A stretch of 64,000 nucleotides of DNA from Anseranas semipalmata. Taxonomy: Eukaryota; Chordata; Aves; Anseriformes; Anseranatidae. The translations under genes and the position numbers were made by a program. The stretch is taken from positions 51,468 to 115,467 of the forward strand of contig VXAA01005188.1 of assembly GCA_013399115.1 (NCBI GenBank), read 5' to 3'. The notes beneath the pieces were generated by a model, which had not been told where the DNA came from, searched no databases, and saw only the letters and a program-made list of their open reading frames with translations. Below are positions 1 through 14,510 of this stretch, piece after piece. Position 1 is the stretch's first letter. The number at the start of each line of letters is the position of its first letter.

Positions 1-376
1 GACCTCTCTAAAAGCTTTTAGCCATCTGCATTAACATACCATCATCCATGCAGAGAAAGCACAAAATAAAGCTTCATTTAATTCTAGTAAGTTCAGAAAG
101 AAATTTCATTAGTTCTGTTCGCTGAGCACTACACCATAATGCAGAAGCAGATTTTCAATTATTTCAATTAGAACTAAATGTGTTTGCCCTGATTAGCATA
201 CTCTAAAGAGACGTGGCCACTGGTCTCAGCGTGAAGTATTACTGTGACAGAGAGTCTTGTAGTGAAACAAACTTGTGGGCCAGGTGACTTAACAGTGGCT
301 CCTCTGTACTGTTGCTAAACTGTCATAGCTGACTTCTCCGTGGCTGCCTGGGCATACGAAGAGGAGGAGGCCATCC

Positions 377-435
377 TATATATTTTTATATTAAAAATAT
401 AAATAATATATATTTTTATGTTAAATTATATATAT
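377..435. repeat. AT-rich palindromic low-complexity tract
   Basis: About 60 bases consist almost only of A and T, with self-complementary blocks (TATATTTTTA and its complement separated by a few bases). It can fold into hairpins. No gene association is visible. Confidence 0.6.
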
Positions 436-3400
436 CCTTGTTCACAGATGTCAGGTGAGGACTTGAGGAGAAAGTGATCAAGACCTTTGTTGGTCTCTAG
501 CTGGCAGACTGACTTTGGGCAGTGACATTTTAATTAAGCCTGCTTAACCTTGCAGTAGTCCAGCACTAACTGCATCGTGATTGGCTAGAGGCACTAATTC
601 AGATAAGTAGATTGAAGAAGGATATGTTATTTGGTAGCTATTATTTTTAGTCTAACTTTTATTCATGAGGTGTGAACCGAATTAGAATATGTAGAAAAGA
701 TCAACTCATTTCCATTCACTTGCTCGATTTTATTAAATCTCTGTAGTCACAATTTTAAGGGCAACACTGAGGAACGCATATAAAAAAAAAATTAAGTACT
801 ATTTCTTCTCAGTAATTGTCATTTCCCTAAGCAGAATTTTTCTAATGTATTTGTAACTGGGGTATGTGAAAATGGGGAAATTCAGAATATATTTTGTATT
901 TGAAAGCAATCTTCTGAAATACAAAGAAATCAGACCTCACTCTCACAAGCGTAACACCAGCATAACAATTAGGCTGGACAAAATGGAGCAGTATTTGACC
1001 TGCGTTTAGGTTGGTAAGGAGGCCTTATTATAAAATATAAATAATGTTTTAAATAGGAGGATGGTTTTCACTTTCAGTTCTAGTAAGTCTGGTTTGTTCC
1101 GACTACATTAATTTAAAGCGCAGCAAAGCACAACTTCTTTGAAGTTGGTCTGAATCAAGGTGCCACGTAAGTGCATATGAAGAAACTGATTAACAAGTAT
1201 AAGGAGAAGCAAGTTCACATGTCAGTGAAATAAACTTTATCTTACATTTTAGCACCTAGCAATTACCAGAAACTTAGCTGGTTAGCTAGAAAACATGGAC
1301 TAAATCTGGCTTAGGTTGCCTTTTAGTATGCCTGTAGGCACACAGTGACTCCAGAAGGTGTAAACATGCATGAGTGGCAGATAGGCAATGTTGGTGAAGA
1401 ACCAGACCTTTGCAGAAGACTGGAAGAAGAGAAACTTGATCTAATGCCTCCTGTGCCACCCTAGAGCAGAGCAAAACAGGGCTGCTGGTTACACTTGGGT
1501 AGAGCAGGAGGAAATAAGCAGGTACTACTGGTTCGGTCCATCCTCTAAGCTGGCAGCTGGGCTGCTCTGGATGCCAGGACTGAACATGAAGCTGCACTCA
1601 CTCTGAACAAGACACCAGAAGAAACTGGAAAGGCCTTTCCCCAGTGCTGATTTCCCACAGGCAGGAGTACAGGCTAAGTGAATTTGGCCCTCCCCATATT
1701 GCTCTGCAATCTCAGTTCTAGTGGCTGGGCCTCCTGTTTTTGACTTGTGTTAAAAGTTAGAAACAGCTGGCTGGCTAGCTTTGGATGCCCAGCTCGCTAC
1801 CATTAGCATACATCCAGTTTATCAAAAAGCTCCAGGGTACCTCTAGGCTGTTATGCCCCATAATGCTCTTTTACTGCCTTGCACCTTCTCTCCTTACTGA
1901 GCGTGACAAAGACTTCTCTCATGTTTTTCTTTGAGACCAGTTCAAATAGGAGCTTTAGGACAGCTTCAAATGCTATCCTCATGAAACAGTTGTCTTTACA
2001 GCCTGAACCATCAGCATTCTCTCTTGGCGTTAAGTAGTTCGGCACCTGTTTCTACACCTTTTTGAAAACTGATGTTTTTAGGTGTCTTTTAATAAGCCTG
2101 TATTTTTAAGAACAATACAAAACTACAAAGCACTGTTTTTTTTCCAGAAACAGCTCTGCAATTCCTGAGAAGTATTCTTAGTTCTTCTAAGAAAGCTTAA
2201 ACACACTAAAAAAGTGTAGTTGAAAACATAAAACAACTTCATTAACGGTCCTGCCAAAGTCTTCAACCTAACATGCAATTCCAAAGAATAAAGTTACTAG
2301 GTAAGAGTATTGATTCTAAGCCAAGATACAGACAGTTTACATTCATTGAAGATAGCAAACAAGCAGTCTATATGCTCTAAATATTTTAGTCTTAAAATCT
2401 CTGTAATAATAAGTACAGAACATAAAGATCATAAAAAGCAAGCAGGTTTTAAAACTTACATTTTTCAAAAGGAACTGAAATCAGAAAGAAAAGCAAAACT
2501 GCTGCTGCTGCTGCTCACTCTTTTTACCTGACTGTTTCAGGGTTGATTAATTGGGTTCAATCAATTCAGCTGCAAAAGAGATAGGGTTAAACTGATTGTG
2601 TGGGGAATCCAGTCGGCTGACAGCTGTATTTACCACACACATGAGTAGTATTAGCTACAAAAAAGCACTAAATCTGACTGTTATTCAGGTTTTCTGTGAA
2701 AGACTTCTCTTCCATCCTTCTTCCCCCGCAAGTCGTTACTGAGATATTAATCATTCAGTAGTCTCTGAATGATTAATGATAGGACAGGCCTGAAAACTGT
2801 CCTCTTATCTATGAGATATGTATGTTTTGGATAGTTTAGAAGAATCATAGGGAATGAATTTGTATTTGTCTGGTTACCACAACCCAGTGTACAATAAAAC
2901 ACATACTTTAAAAAACTATGCATTACTCTATTTTGCCATGGGAACAAAGATATGGTAAAGTTCATGGAACTGAAAAACACTGTGTCCCACCATTATTGTC
3001 CTACATCTATTGAAGATCAGATTTTACTAAGAATTTATTCATCATTGTGGAAGTCAGTGACAGTTTTGCATCACTGAAGAACCGAGTAAAAATTGAGCAC
3101 ATATTTCAGAAATTTGGCTCATAAGGGAAGATATCTCTGCCAACCTTACTACAGAAATAAAGCTGTTCATAACGATTGACAGTTTAGATATTGTAGCCTA
3201 AAAGCCTTTAAAGCAAAACTGTACATCTCATTGTCATAACTGTCATGGAGAAAGGATCTACTAAGAAAACATTCTCTTATTTTTCCCCCTTCACCACCAT
3301 CTTTGAAACAGGTATAATCAGCAAAGCTAAATATTCTCTTCCATAATTTTTCCACATTATTTCTCTGCTTTTGCTGAGTGAGGGGAAGAGGAAGATGACA

Positions 3401-6400
3401 ATCTGTGTAAAAGACAAATGAGCATTGCTTTGAATCTGAGTGGGGATATATGGTTGGATAATGTCACGTTGAACCATGGTCAAACCGGGAAAAAATCCAC
3501 AGAAAGAAAACCAGTCAATTTTTAACTTCTACAATTCTTTGGAAGTTGCATTTTGCTGAGACAAGTTTTGCTCTGGCAGTGAGTTGTCAATGTGTGTAAC
3601 CTGTGATTGTATGTTAGGAGAGCAGAGGGTAATTAACAAAAAAAATCCCAACTACAGTATGGCTGTTCCAGTCAACATCATTCACAAAATACAGTGATCA
3701 AGGACTCCTTTTCTACAGGGCACAAACCTTGGATATCTAATAGAAAAATATGCAGAAATTTCACAGAATTCTCTTTCCACAGGCTGTCTTCCTTTTAGCA
3801 TGGAGGTGGTAGTCTGGTCCAGTGTAATAACACCTATTCATATTGGAAGTGGGGAGGATGGATCACCATCCTGTTGCTCTCCTCATCCTAGACACCTGTA
3901 GCTGGCACTTTCCTTCTCAGTAGCAAGTTCTGTCTTACAGATAGCAAAACAGTCTCTTAATGATGCATGTTGCACGTGATAGGTGTGTTTATATTAGAAA
4001 TTAATCACAGCCTTGTAGATGATTTTTGTGCAGTAGCACATACAGTGCCTCTCTGCAGGACACTGGAAAGTATGTGTATGTGATATGAGTTGTGCATAAA
4101 CAGATCTTTTGCTAAACTGGAGCTCATTATGAGATAAACTGACAATCAGATTTCATCTGGAAAGAAGGTGCCTTTAACCATTTAAAACACAAGTGTTGCA
4201 CTGTGTTATTGTCTGGTTGAACATGGTTATGGCACGTCCAAGAGCAGAAACTTGGAACTTGTTTATATTGGACTTGTGGTTTCTGGTTCTGTTTTATAAC
4301 TTAAGTGTGTTCCAACTTTTTTCCCCCTCCTTCCAAACTTGGATCAGCTGTTTGGAAGTCAGTGGTGACAGAGCCAAAAATATTCTACTCTTGCAGGACA
4401 GTCTTTTAATGCAGGACAACCTTTGAAGGGTCCCTTCTGCAGTATTTCTAGAGGTATACTTTTTTCCTTTGTTATCCACTAGGCTTTTATTAGGTAGATT
4501 CACATGGGCAGTGAGATCATTATCTTGCTGTTCAACAATATAGTTCAACAATAGCTATACAATGTGGGTTATTTAAGTGCAAGCACTGAAGTCAGACACA
4601 CATATCCTGTATTTTTCACGTCTTGCAGATTCAGCAGATCTTACATGGCCTCCACTTAATATAAAAGAAAAGTTTTTAAAAGTTCAGAGTGCCATCTTTG
4701 TAGCTACTGGTAGAAAAACAACCTCAGAAGCTTTTTCCAGTATCTAACATAAAAAAACATTTACTTACCAGGAACTTGGCACAAGTCAAATGGTATTGAA
4801 GTAAGCATATCCTGAAATGACCTCTCATGCAAGGCAAAGATTTTCTGTAATCAGTTACAGCATTTTTGTAGTGTTCTCAGGAATTATAGGCAAAACATTT
4901 GTGACTGGCTGTCTGTTGACATCGCAGCCAATGGATTAATAAGCTACCTTACACTTACTGCACGCTATGTGTCTACACAGTACTCTCTACTATTCGGTCA
5001 TAAGTTATGTGAGTTTTTGGAATAGAGCACCTGAAGAGCATTGTGTTGCTGCTACGCGTTTTGTAGCTTTCCATCTGCTTTGGTCCTACAGCAAGTCAGA
5101 GTAACCCTGGGCAGCAAATACATGAGCAGAATGGGAGTGTTGGGTATGTAACCTTTACTATCTTCGACAGTAGTTTTTAAAAGTGCTCGAGGACAGAAGC
5201 AGAAATACTAGCCACTTGGTTCCAGAGTAAGACCAGCTGAGGTACAGCAGCCAAAAAGGAGGCATTGAGCTTTTTCAGCTAAACAGCTATAAGTGTTTCC
5301 ACTAGTGGAACTTACAGTGGAGCCAGCTGACAAGGGTTAGAACATGGCAGCCTAGTCTGTCTTAAGATGTTTCCTGCAAAAATTTGCTGAAACGGTGAAC
5401 TGTTTGTTAATAAATCTGAGAAATATTTGTCTAGCAATTCAGGTTAAGTAAATGAGATTACATTGGTACAAATTTACGTGCTAGACTGGGGTTTTACAGA
5501 TTCTTGTAAACCTGGCAGTGTATATGGGGCTTTCCTGAATTTTTTACCTCGTAGTTTAAGATTCTACTATAACAAATATGAACGGGGATGCTGCTAAAAT
5601 GTTACTGAACCACAGACTAACACCTGTTATGTATTGTGGGGGCTTAATGAATTTAAATTTGCAATTTCTTTTAATGCCAGCAGAAGGTCGGCAGAGTAGC
5701 ATTAACACATGATTGCCTTGGCTGTTTTTGTTTGTTTTGGCGATTGATATGTTTTGGAAGACCAGAGTGAATTGTATGCATCTTTCTTATGCACGCATGT
5801 GAAACTAGCAGAGCACTGAAAGCCCCTCTAAGTCAATGGAAATTTCCATCTGGCATATATATGTCCATATGAGCAGTGCCAATAGAATGTTGGCAGATGG
5901 CTAGCCTTATTGTATAACAAATTTGGGTGTGTTTGCAAAGTATGTTTTTAAAATCTCAACGCGTGGCCAAAACAAAACTGAATGTCTTAGATACCCCAAA
6001 GAATTACATATCTGCCAGGATTCACACTGGTAGATTTCTTCCCCTTTGTGCAGAGATATACAGCATTTGCACCTTCCATTTCCCCCAACTTTCATCATTC
6101 TTGGAAATAACTGAATTCTTCTCACTTAACGTGACTTATAAAAGACCTGTAGAAGCACAGGTATACTACTGGGAGCATAGCTGAATATTGTGGGAACATA
6201 ATGCTACTCAAGATTAATTCCACTATGGTTACATTCCACAACTTTCTTAGCATCTCATCTGCATGTTCAGATATCATACAAGATCATTAATTACTTCATA
6301 CATGCTGAAGGAATCTTTCACCATTTTTCTACATTTTCCATCCAGCTTCAGTTGATTTTGGTGTGTTGGGATCTCCTTTCAGTCGGTGGGACAATATTAT

Positions 6401-9400
6401 TAATGGCACCACCTCATTGACCAAATCAGCCATGGAGCTTGGAGTTTAGAAGAAGCAGAAGTCTAACTTCTGGGGAGCTGTTTTAATTAACAGGCCTCAC
6501 CGATGACTTCCAGAGGTTGGGATGGTCGAGCATCCCATCGATGTTGTTCTTGCTGTGCTCACTGAAATAAGCAAAGATTGTACAATAGTTGGCACAAATG
6601 CTTTACCACGAACCCTGTCCCAGACTAATACAATTGGGAAACATACAGATGAAATGTGTTTAGGAACATGATTATCAGACACCTTAGTAAGGTGATAATT
6701 TATGAAACTCTCATTACATAATGCAGAGACAAAACTAGATTGAGAAACGGCTTCTAAACACTGCTTGTCAAAGCACAGATGTTCAGGCAGCAGTTTCTAA
6801 GCAAAGTAGCAAAGTTTCAAGAAGTCTCCAAAGGGGTGGTTATTTTTTTTTTCAATGGAGTAAAGAACATTTTGTCATTCTGTTTCTTAAAGTAGCTTTA
6901 GTTTATGGAATTGACCAACGTTTCTGCTAAGCAGCTTGGAGTAAGCAAACATGCTGTTTCTCTGCAAGTATAAACTCTCACCTGACTCATACTACAAGAT
7001 CCTAGAGGGTGAACAGCTATTCATTTTTAGACTTTATTGCTAACATTGTTTATTGGTGAAACTCATGTAGAACTTGCCTGTTTTTTGTGCATTTTTGTAC
7101 ATGAATTTTTTGAGCAGTGCTGCCTTTTGAGAAAACCATATCACTGACCTTATCAAAGCAAAATCATCTGTATAATGATAAGCTATTTTAAACCTACATC
7201 TTGGACTTGGGACTTCCGTTTCTCTTCCCCATCATTTAAAATGAGATTGTTTAATAGACTGCTGATAATTCTTCGAAGCTTTAGGGCTCAATAAAATAGA
7301 AAATAAAAGCCATAGCTCAGCTCTTTCACTATGCTTGATATGCTAACATAATAAGGATTTGAGTACTCTCCCCCCTTTCAGTCTGAGATGAAACTTCACA
7401 GTAAAAGAGTCCTTCTCCTTCTCTTCTTTCATCCTTATCTTGGCTGGTTCTTACAGACTGTTTATGGGAACATAATGCAATTTTTGTATGCAATAGACTC
7501 CTTCCTTTTGAATGTACAAATCACTGAATTTAAAAATTATTGTTTGGCATTAAAAATCTAGTAGGTAACAAAAAAGGTCTGAGAATGCCATCTAGCTAAT
7601 GGTTTGTTTTTATAACGAACACTTGGTAAAGCAGCTACGCTTTCTGAGGATGCGTGATCAATACCCTGCCTTGTGCTGCTAAGGTTAACATTTGTTGGTG
7701 AATTGCAGTCTAATTATTTTGGAAAAGTGTTACTGGCATATGACACCTGTGCGGAACTTCTGCGTGTATGCTTGCTTAAAGCTCTTCTCCATGAGACAGC
7801 TCTGGTCTTGTGTATGGTGTACTCCTGGACACATCCAGGTTACACTATGTGCTTCTATATTAGACATATACACTGGATATGATCAATGTTGCTTGTAGTA
7901 GATCCTGTTGGTCAATAAGGGACTCAAACGTTCGGTATAAACTACATTTTTCTGGTGTTAGTATGAAAAATGCTTTCATAGATGCTGAGCTGAATTTCTC
8001 GCAGAAAGATGAAGAGCTGATGTGATACACTTAGTTCTTGTTCTTTGCATACTTTGGAGAAACAGAGCTGTACTCTCATTTGCAAGTTATCATTTAACTC
8101 TTTTCTCAGCTAGGTAGTTGTAGAGAGGCTGTACCATTCTCATGGGTGCTCTGCAAGTTTTGTGGTATTCCCTTTATGAAGAAGTGATTGTGCTAGCACA
8201 CTTTTCGTTTGAGTACAGTCATTGTCATTTCAAGGACAAACACAGTAAGAACAACCACAGCTCCCACTGCACAACTGTTTTTCGCTTAGAAATCAGACCA
8301 CCTTTTTGTTGTTGTTGTTTAAATAAATGTTCCTAAGTCAAGCTTGTGCTTGACTCTTCTAATTATAAAATACAGTTGCAGCTCCTTACCATCTATACAG
8401 AACTCCACTGACACAGCAGTGGTCAGTAAATAATCAACTCTAATCCTTCCAGCTTCTGTGTTACTTTCTGTGTGGTCTTCCTTGTGTCCCGTTCCTTCTC
8501 CCATATACTGAGGCATGGGAACAGGCCCTAGCTGCCTCACCCAGAAAGGTGACTTTATTCTCTTGCAGCATTTACAGCCTTGAGTAATAGAACAAAGGGG
8601 TTACAATGAAAAGGCGACGTACAAATGTGCATCTATGAATAGGCAGACAGCATTGTGTATATAACTTCACAGTGCTGAGGTTGTATATCTTCTGCACAAA
8701 ATGGTAAACACCTGTTTGCATAGTGATGTATCATGTTTCCTAAGACTAAGATTTTATTTGTCTATTATTCACAAAGAGTAACAATCTTAAACTTGAGTTG
8801 TAAAAAGTTTTCTTTTCCAAAGAAAGTAGAAATAAGTTTCAAAGAATTGACTGAAATTCAAGATCAAAGTACTGTGTGCATCACATCATTCGTAGGAATA
8901 ATAAACCGTCCTATTTGGCACTGTCAAGCTGCAGCAGCATTAGTCAGATCATCTGAATTTCCCAAAGCCAACTCACAGTACAGCATAGCTCATGCAGTTG
9001 CAATTCCTGTTTTCTTTGGTTTTATTTACAGTCTGCCTGTTGTAATAGAACCTCCTGATTACTCAAGTTTGTGAACTTTGCAGCTCTGCATATGGCAATT
9101 CCTGAGTCCCAGCCCAAGATCCTCCACAGCTGCCTGAGTTGTGCTCAGCAGGAGGTAGGAAAATGGACAGGGAGTCAGGTTCAAATCATTGTGTAGTTCG
9201 CAGACTTAGAACTAGATTGAACAAGAGTCCAGAGAGAAATAAGAGCAGATGGGGACTTCTATGATCTTTTCAAAGTAAAAATTATGTCCTCTGCACAGGG
9301 TTTTGGAGCTACTCTATGGGCTTGCATGTCAGGGATAGTCTGTTAGAATGTCACAGTAATAGCTTAAAATAATCTGCATTTACTATTATATTTCACAGAA

Positions 9401-12400
9401 CTTTTCCATCCAGAAAGTTTCTCCTGAAAATCTTTGGCAACAGTAAAATTGTTTGTTTTGCAGAGTATTTCATTAGCCCCTCTGCTTTGGGCAAGTGAAG
9501 TGTGTTCAACTAATTTGTTGCATACACAAAGAAGAGGTGTACCATCTCAGGAAGCCAGAAAGGCTAGGTGGTTTCCTCTCCTCACCCAAATGAGCAGGGC
9601 TGCTAGAGAGTAGACCTGCTAGCTTCTTAAATGAAGAAGTGTAGCAGAGCATGAATAAATGTACCTGAGGCACTAGTAATTTATGTGTTAGGAAGTAATA
9701 GGGATCTTTCTACTACAACTTGTATGCCTATAGAGCAACTGCATCTTTACATGATACGTCTGACCTGAAGAGCTCAGAACCTCTGCTAAGTTGTCACTCT
9801 CACAGTAAAATGGTGAGATAAAAACATATCCAAGAGGCTTTTACAGTGCTTGTAGAGAAAGTGGTAGCTGCTGGACAGCCCTTCTAGCATGCTTCCTGTG
9901 TATAAGCCACATTCTGTATTGAGACATAAGTGGTTTTAATGCTAGACTGTTCTGAAAAGGCAAGTGATGAAGACACGAGCAAAGCACGCAAGGAAAAAGT
10001 TATGTTTGATAAAGAAGCTATGTTTGCTTATACATATAATTTGATAAATTTCAAAATAGTAAAGATGTTCCTTTCAGTACTACTTGGAAAAAAGGAATCC
10101 AGCTGATTCCTGTATGTAAGTATATGATTAGATGGTTGCTTCAAAAGTAAAGAGAGGGGTTTTCAAAGTTATGTATACCAAGATGCCCTTGACAAAGCTG
10201 TCTTTGAAATGTCTGTAAAATCTTAGCATTTCAGTTATGTCACGTCCAGAGTCATACTCAGATAATTGGCTCCTAACTTGTACTCCTCCACAAACACATA
10301 CTTCATTCATTCATTTCCAGCACACACCATAGCCTCTCTCCTACACCATGGTCCCGCATCAGACTCAGCTGGTGAGGCTAGTGTGTGACCTTGCAACCAG
10401 CTGCAGCAAAATGATCATAAAACATGGGGAGATTGCAGGGTCTGAGCTGCAGCTAGGGGTGTGTTAAACTCTGGGTGTTAATGCTCAGAAACGGTGCTCT
10501 GGCAGGGATGCTTATCTACTGCAGCCTCTCTGTTGTATGATGTGCCCCTACCACATGAACTGTTGATATCTGAAGTCTTAGAGACTCTGGGTGAAGTTGC
10601 TTTGCAGGCCTATCTAAGGAGGAATCCTAAGGGAATCTCGTTGCGACATCTCATTAACAACCATTCATTTCTATTTTGTATAGACTATGACCAAGGTGGT
10701 AATAACACATGATTTTGGAAGCAGCTCGAGACATTGGATAGGAGCCTGATTTTCAGAGAACTGGGTGTATATACCTACAAGTTTCCTCCACTAATAAAAA
10801 AATTAAGATAGCCAAAATTAAAAGACAACCAAATAATGGATAGTTGTTGAAAACTTTCTCTTAGTTATTATCTGCCCATATATGAGAACGAGGCCTAGAT
10901 GCTTACACACATATTTGTAGTTTTAAAGAAATAACACACAGAAAAGACTGAAAAACAAGCTGAAACTGGAAAGGAGCAGGTAGCTTGCTCTTTTTTTTCT
11001 TTTAATACAGCTGTAGTTAAAGGAGACTGTCAGATGGGGAGATGCAAAATAAACAGGAAAGGTACTGTCAGAATAGGATACATAAATGAGACTTGCAAGA
11101 GTTGATTGTTGAACTACTTGTCTTTTCTAAAAAGTCGACCTACTGTAAAAGTGAGCACATCAGAATATGAGTACCACTGTTTTCATAGAATCTGATCCCT
11201 TTATTAAAAACAAAAACCTGAATCTGGGCTTAAATGGCAAGTGTGGCTTTAGAGTCTGGGAAGAAGATCTTCTGAGGCATATGCAACAGGCTTGTGCATA
11301 CCTTGAATGGCAGCTGCCTGGTGTCAGGCAACAGACCTACTGTTTGATTATCAGCCCATAAAATACTTCCGAGAGCTGCCTGTTTCCTGAAGCTGGATGC
11401 CCTATATGGTCACTGGCTGATGCTGCTCAGAAACGACTTCAGCACCGCCTTGCTCTCTGGCACAATGAACTATCCAGAGTCAGAACAAAAGTAAAAGAAA
11501 ATTCACACTCCCTTTCTTCTCCAAACAGTTGTAATTAACTTTCAGTATCAGATTGTTTCACTCAGCTATAAAGCTGTGCTTATAAACTCTGAAGTGTCAC
11601 ATTTCATGTATGCTGTGTTACTGTGAGGTTGTTGATTAAACAATTTGAAAGTTCACAAAGAGACATTTCACAGTTACAGCCAAAGGAAACTTTACTAACT
11701 TTTGTTTGCTTGGCTTCTAGCAAAATAAGATCTCATCCTGTCCCCAAACCCTGGGAGATTCTGTGCATGTAATGTGTCATAACTCACCCTCAGTGTCTAT
11801 TCATGCCAAAGAATGTGGACTTCAGTTGGAGGCAGATCATATTCAACATCTTCCAGAATTCAGATAAATAAAGCACAGGTCTCAGTTTAGAAGAATAATC
11901 CTTTACTCTGTTATTTTGCATAGCAGGACAACCTTTCATTAATTTGATAAGCTTTGCTTTCACAAGCACTTTCCTGTTTTTATTAGAATAGAATAATAGA
12001 AAGTCATTGATATGTCAACAGAGAAAAGACTGATTCATGGGGTCATATGATTCTTTCTTTGCAGTTATTAAGGCAAGTGCTGGGTAACAGCTCAGGGAGC
12101 CAGAGTTTCACAATTTCACCATGAATTCACCCACAATTCACACCAGATGCATATAACTTTTCATTACCTATTCAGTTGCTCTCCCACTTAAAACATTTCA
12201 ATTGCCATATTAGGGATCAGAAACATTACCATGAACACTTTTGATGAAATCCACCACAAAAAATATTTGTGAGGTAAACTTTCATTGAAAGTATCGTTTA
12301 AACCACTACAGAGGTAGTTTTGTCTTCATTGTATAGACAGGGATGGTTTGTGATGTTTCAGTTTGATTTCAAATGTTCTTGCAATACAAGCATCTTCAGG

Positions 12401-14429
12401 TTTGAGGCTTTAGGTTTGGTCAAACTTTTCAGTTACTACCTTCCACAGTGATCAGAACTCAGATACCTTAAAATTTAAGACCATCTAAGTAAGTTAAATA
12501 GAATTTTCCAACAAGGAGTGGTAACAGAAGAACCTTGGATTTTTAGAAGAGCAAGGAATAACCTACATCCCACATTGATGGTTGAGGAAAGACAGGTCAT
12601 CCATTGATCAAAAAAAGAGCACAATTATCTTCCGAGATACTTTGGCAAGAGAATCTCCAAAGAAGCAGTTGGTATATTTAGAAGTGACTACACTGCATTT
12701 TTGGTTCCTGCCATTTTACCCATGACTACGTAATGGTTAATTCTGCTATGTGCGTAATTTCTCTGTGTGACAGGCTATGCAGTTGAGAATGAATGGCTTG
12801 ACAGTTAACCGTCAGCTCTGTTTGTGCATAATCCTACGTTTCAAGAGGAGGTAGCACAGATTGGAAGAAGGTGGGAAAGTGTCCTTCTATAGTAAGCACA
12901 TAATCTTTTTTTCTACTGTAGGAGTGGGCTGGAGGAAGAGAGGGTGCCAAGGAGCATAATAATCTTAAGAGCTCTCATGGAGCTGCTAACAGTCAGATGT
13001 CTGATCTGGAGCTGTTTTGAGTTTGCAGAGTGGGCTGGGTAATGACTGAGCAATTCTGAGGTAGCAGAGGAAAGATCCAGACAGCCGTTTGGAATGGAAA
13101 CCTTGTGTGTCTGTTGGTACCTTAACTACACATTCCCTGTAGACACATTTGGGCCAGTTGTGTCAGCTGTGGGTCAGATTTTTTTTTCCCTTCCTGGAGG
13201 AGGGAGAATCAAGGCTGGGGAGTCTCCTTTTTGGCTTCAGTTGCTGTCTGCATAACATTTCCATTAATCACCTTATTTGCTCTAACAAATCGTAGCAGCT
13301 GAAATCATCAGCTTGTAGCATACAACCCAGCATGCTGACATGCTGAGACAAAAGTAACCTGGACTGTAAATGAATAAACAAGATCTCAGTCCAGCATATA
13401 TATTCACCAAGGTCCATATTAATGCTTTTCAGATTTTACCTGGATTCATTTGATAAAAACAGTGTTGAGTATTACATATACTTGGAGAGCCCTCCTCCAG
13501 TCCCTTGTCACTTTAAAAGGCTTGAACTGGCTCATCGTGTCTGAGAAAGAGGAACAAAATCCCACATACCTTCATTGATGTTAATCCCTATTACATTGTA
13601 AGAGGCCAGACTTCTCTAACCTATGCTGAAGACACAAGTTTTTTACTTAAGGCACAAAGAGAGCCCCTTGCTCAACAAGTTGTTGACTTGAGGCAGGCAT
13701 TCTAGGCTGAAATTCCTTTGCTGGGGTGATGCAGTAGGTCAGATTTACTGATTAGCACTTACAGTTTTTGATTTTGCAACCCCAGTATTCTTTTGAAGTA
13801 TATTTATTAAAAAGTATAATTGACCATTAGAAAAGGAAAAAGAATCACCATCTTTTAGTTTTGTCATTCAGTAATACCCAGATGTGTTTAAAAGCTCTAC
13901 TTCCAGTGTTTCTTATTATTATTTTCTATTCACAATAGAGGTTTTAATAATCACTCCCCATTCTTACATTCATAGAAGTGAGTAGAGCAACGCGTCAAAA
14001 AATATAGTAGTTAAAGGGCTACTGTACTAGTCCCAAGAGGCCTCCACTTTGCAAAGAGTCTGATACTTAAGTGTGGTTTGGAAATAACATAGCTAAGATG
14101 CATCTTCCTCTCCCCAGTATTCATCACTTCATCATTTCAACATAACACAATTTAATTATCCTGCATTTAAGTGCAAAGTCAAAGGGTCAGCTATTGATCT
14201 CCATTCTTGGAACAAGCCACAGGAGAGAGAAAATCAAGTGGAAGTTGCTGCTCTTTTAAGTTAGTGACATTTCAGCTGTTTCACTGAGCACTGCTCAAGG
14301 ATTTGATGCCTCAGAGGTAAGGAGATCCAGTAAGAGTTTTAGGCTTACTGAACAGAAATTACATACAGCAATTGCAGGGGCCTAACTTTGAGAGAAAACC
14401 TAACATTTAGTTTGCCTTATTTTAGAATA

Positions 14430-14510
14430 TAAGCTCTTCGGCACTGAGGCTGTTGCCTTTCATTTCCCAAGAGTTAGCCCTGTCATTGGCACTCAGTAAA
14501 GAGCATTGTT
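14430..14510 (+). repeat. Ancient L2/MIR-type 3' end
   Basis: The stretch reads ataagctcttcggcactgag, followed by a 'ttggcactcagtaaagagca' block. This matches the usual order of the L2/MIR-family 3' terminus (TAAGCTCCTTGAGGGCAGGG, then a GGCACATAGTAGG-like block leading to AATAAA). It is strongly diverged, as expected of an amniote-wide fossil repeat. Identification is from memory of the consensus, not a search. Confidence 0.55.

Noticed and set aside
2500..2515. (CTG)5 run
   Set aside because: Too short to be of interest and not in a coding exon.
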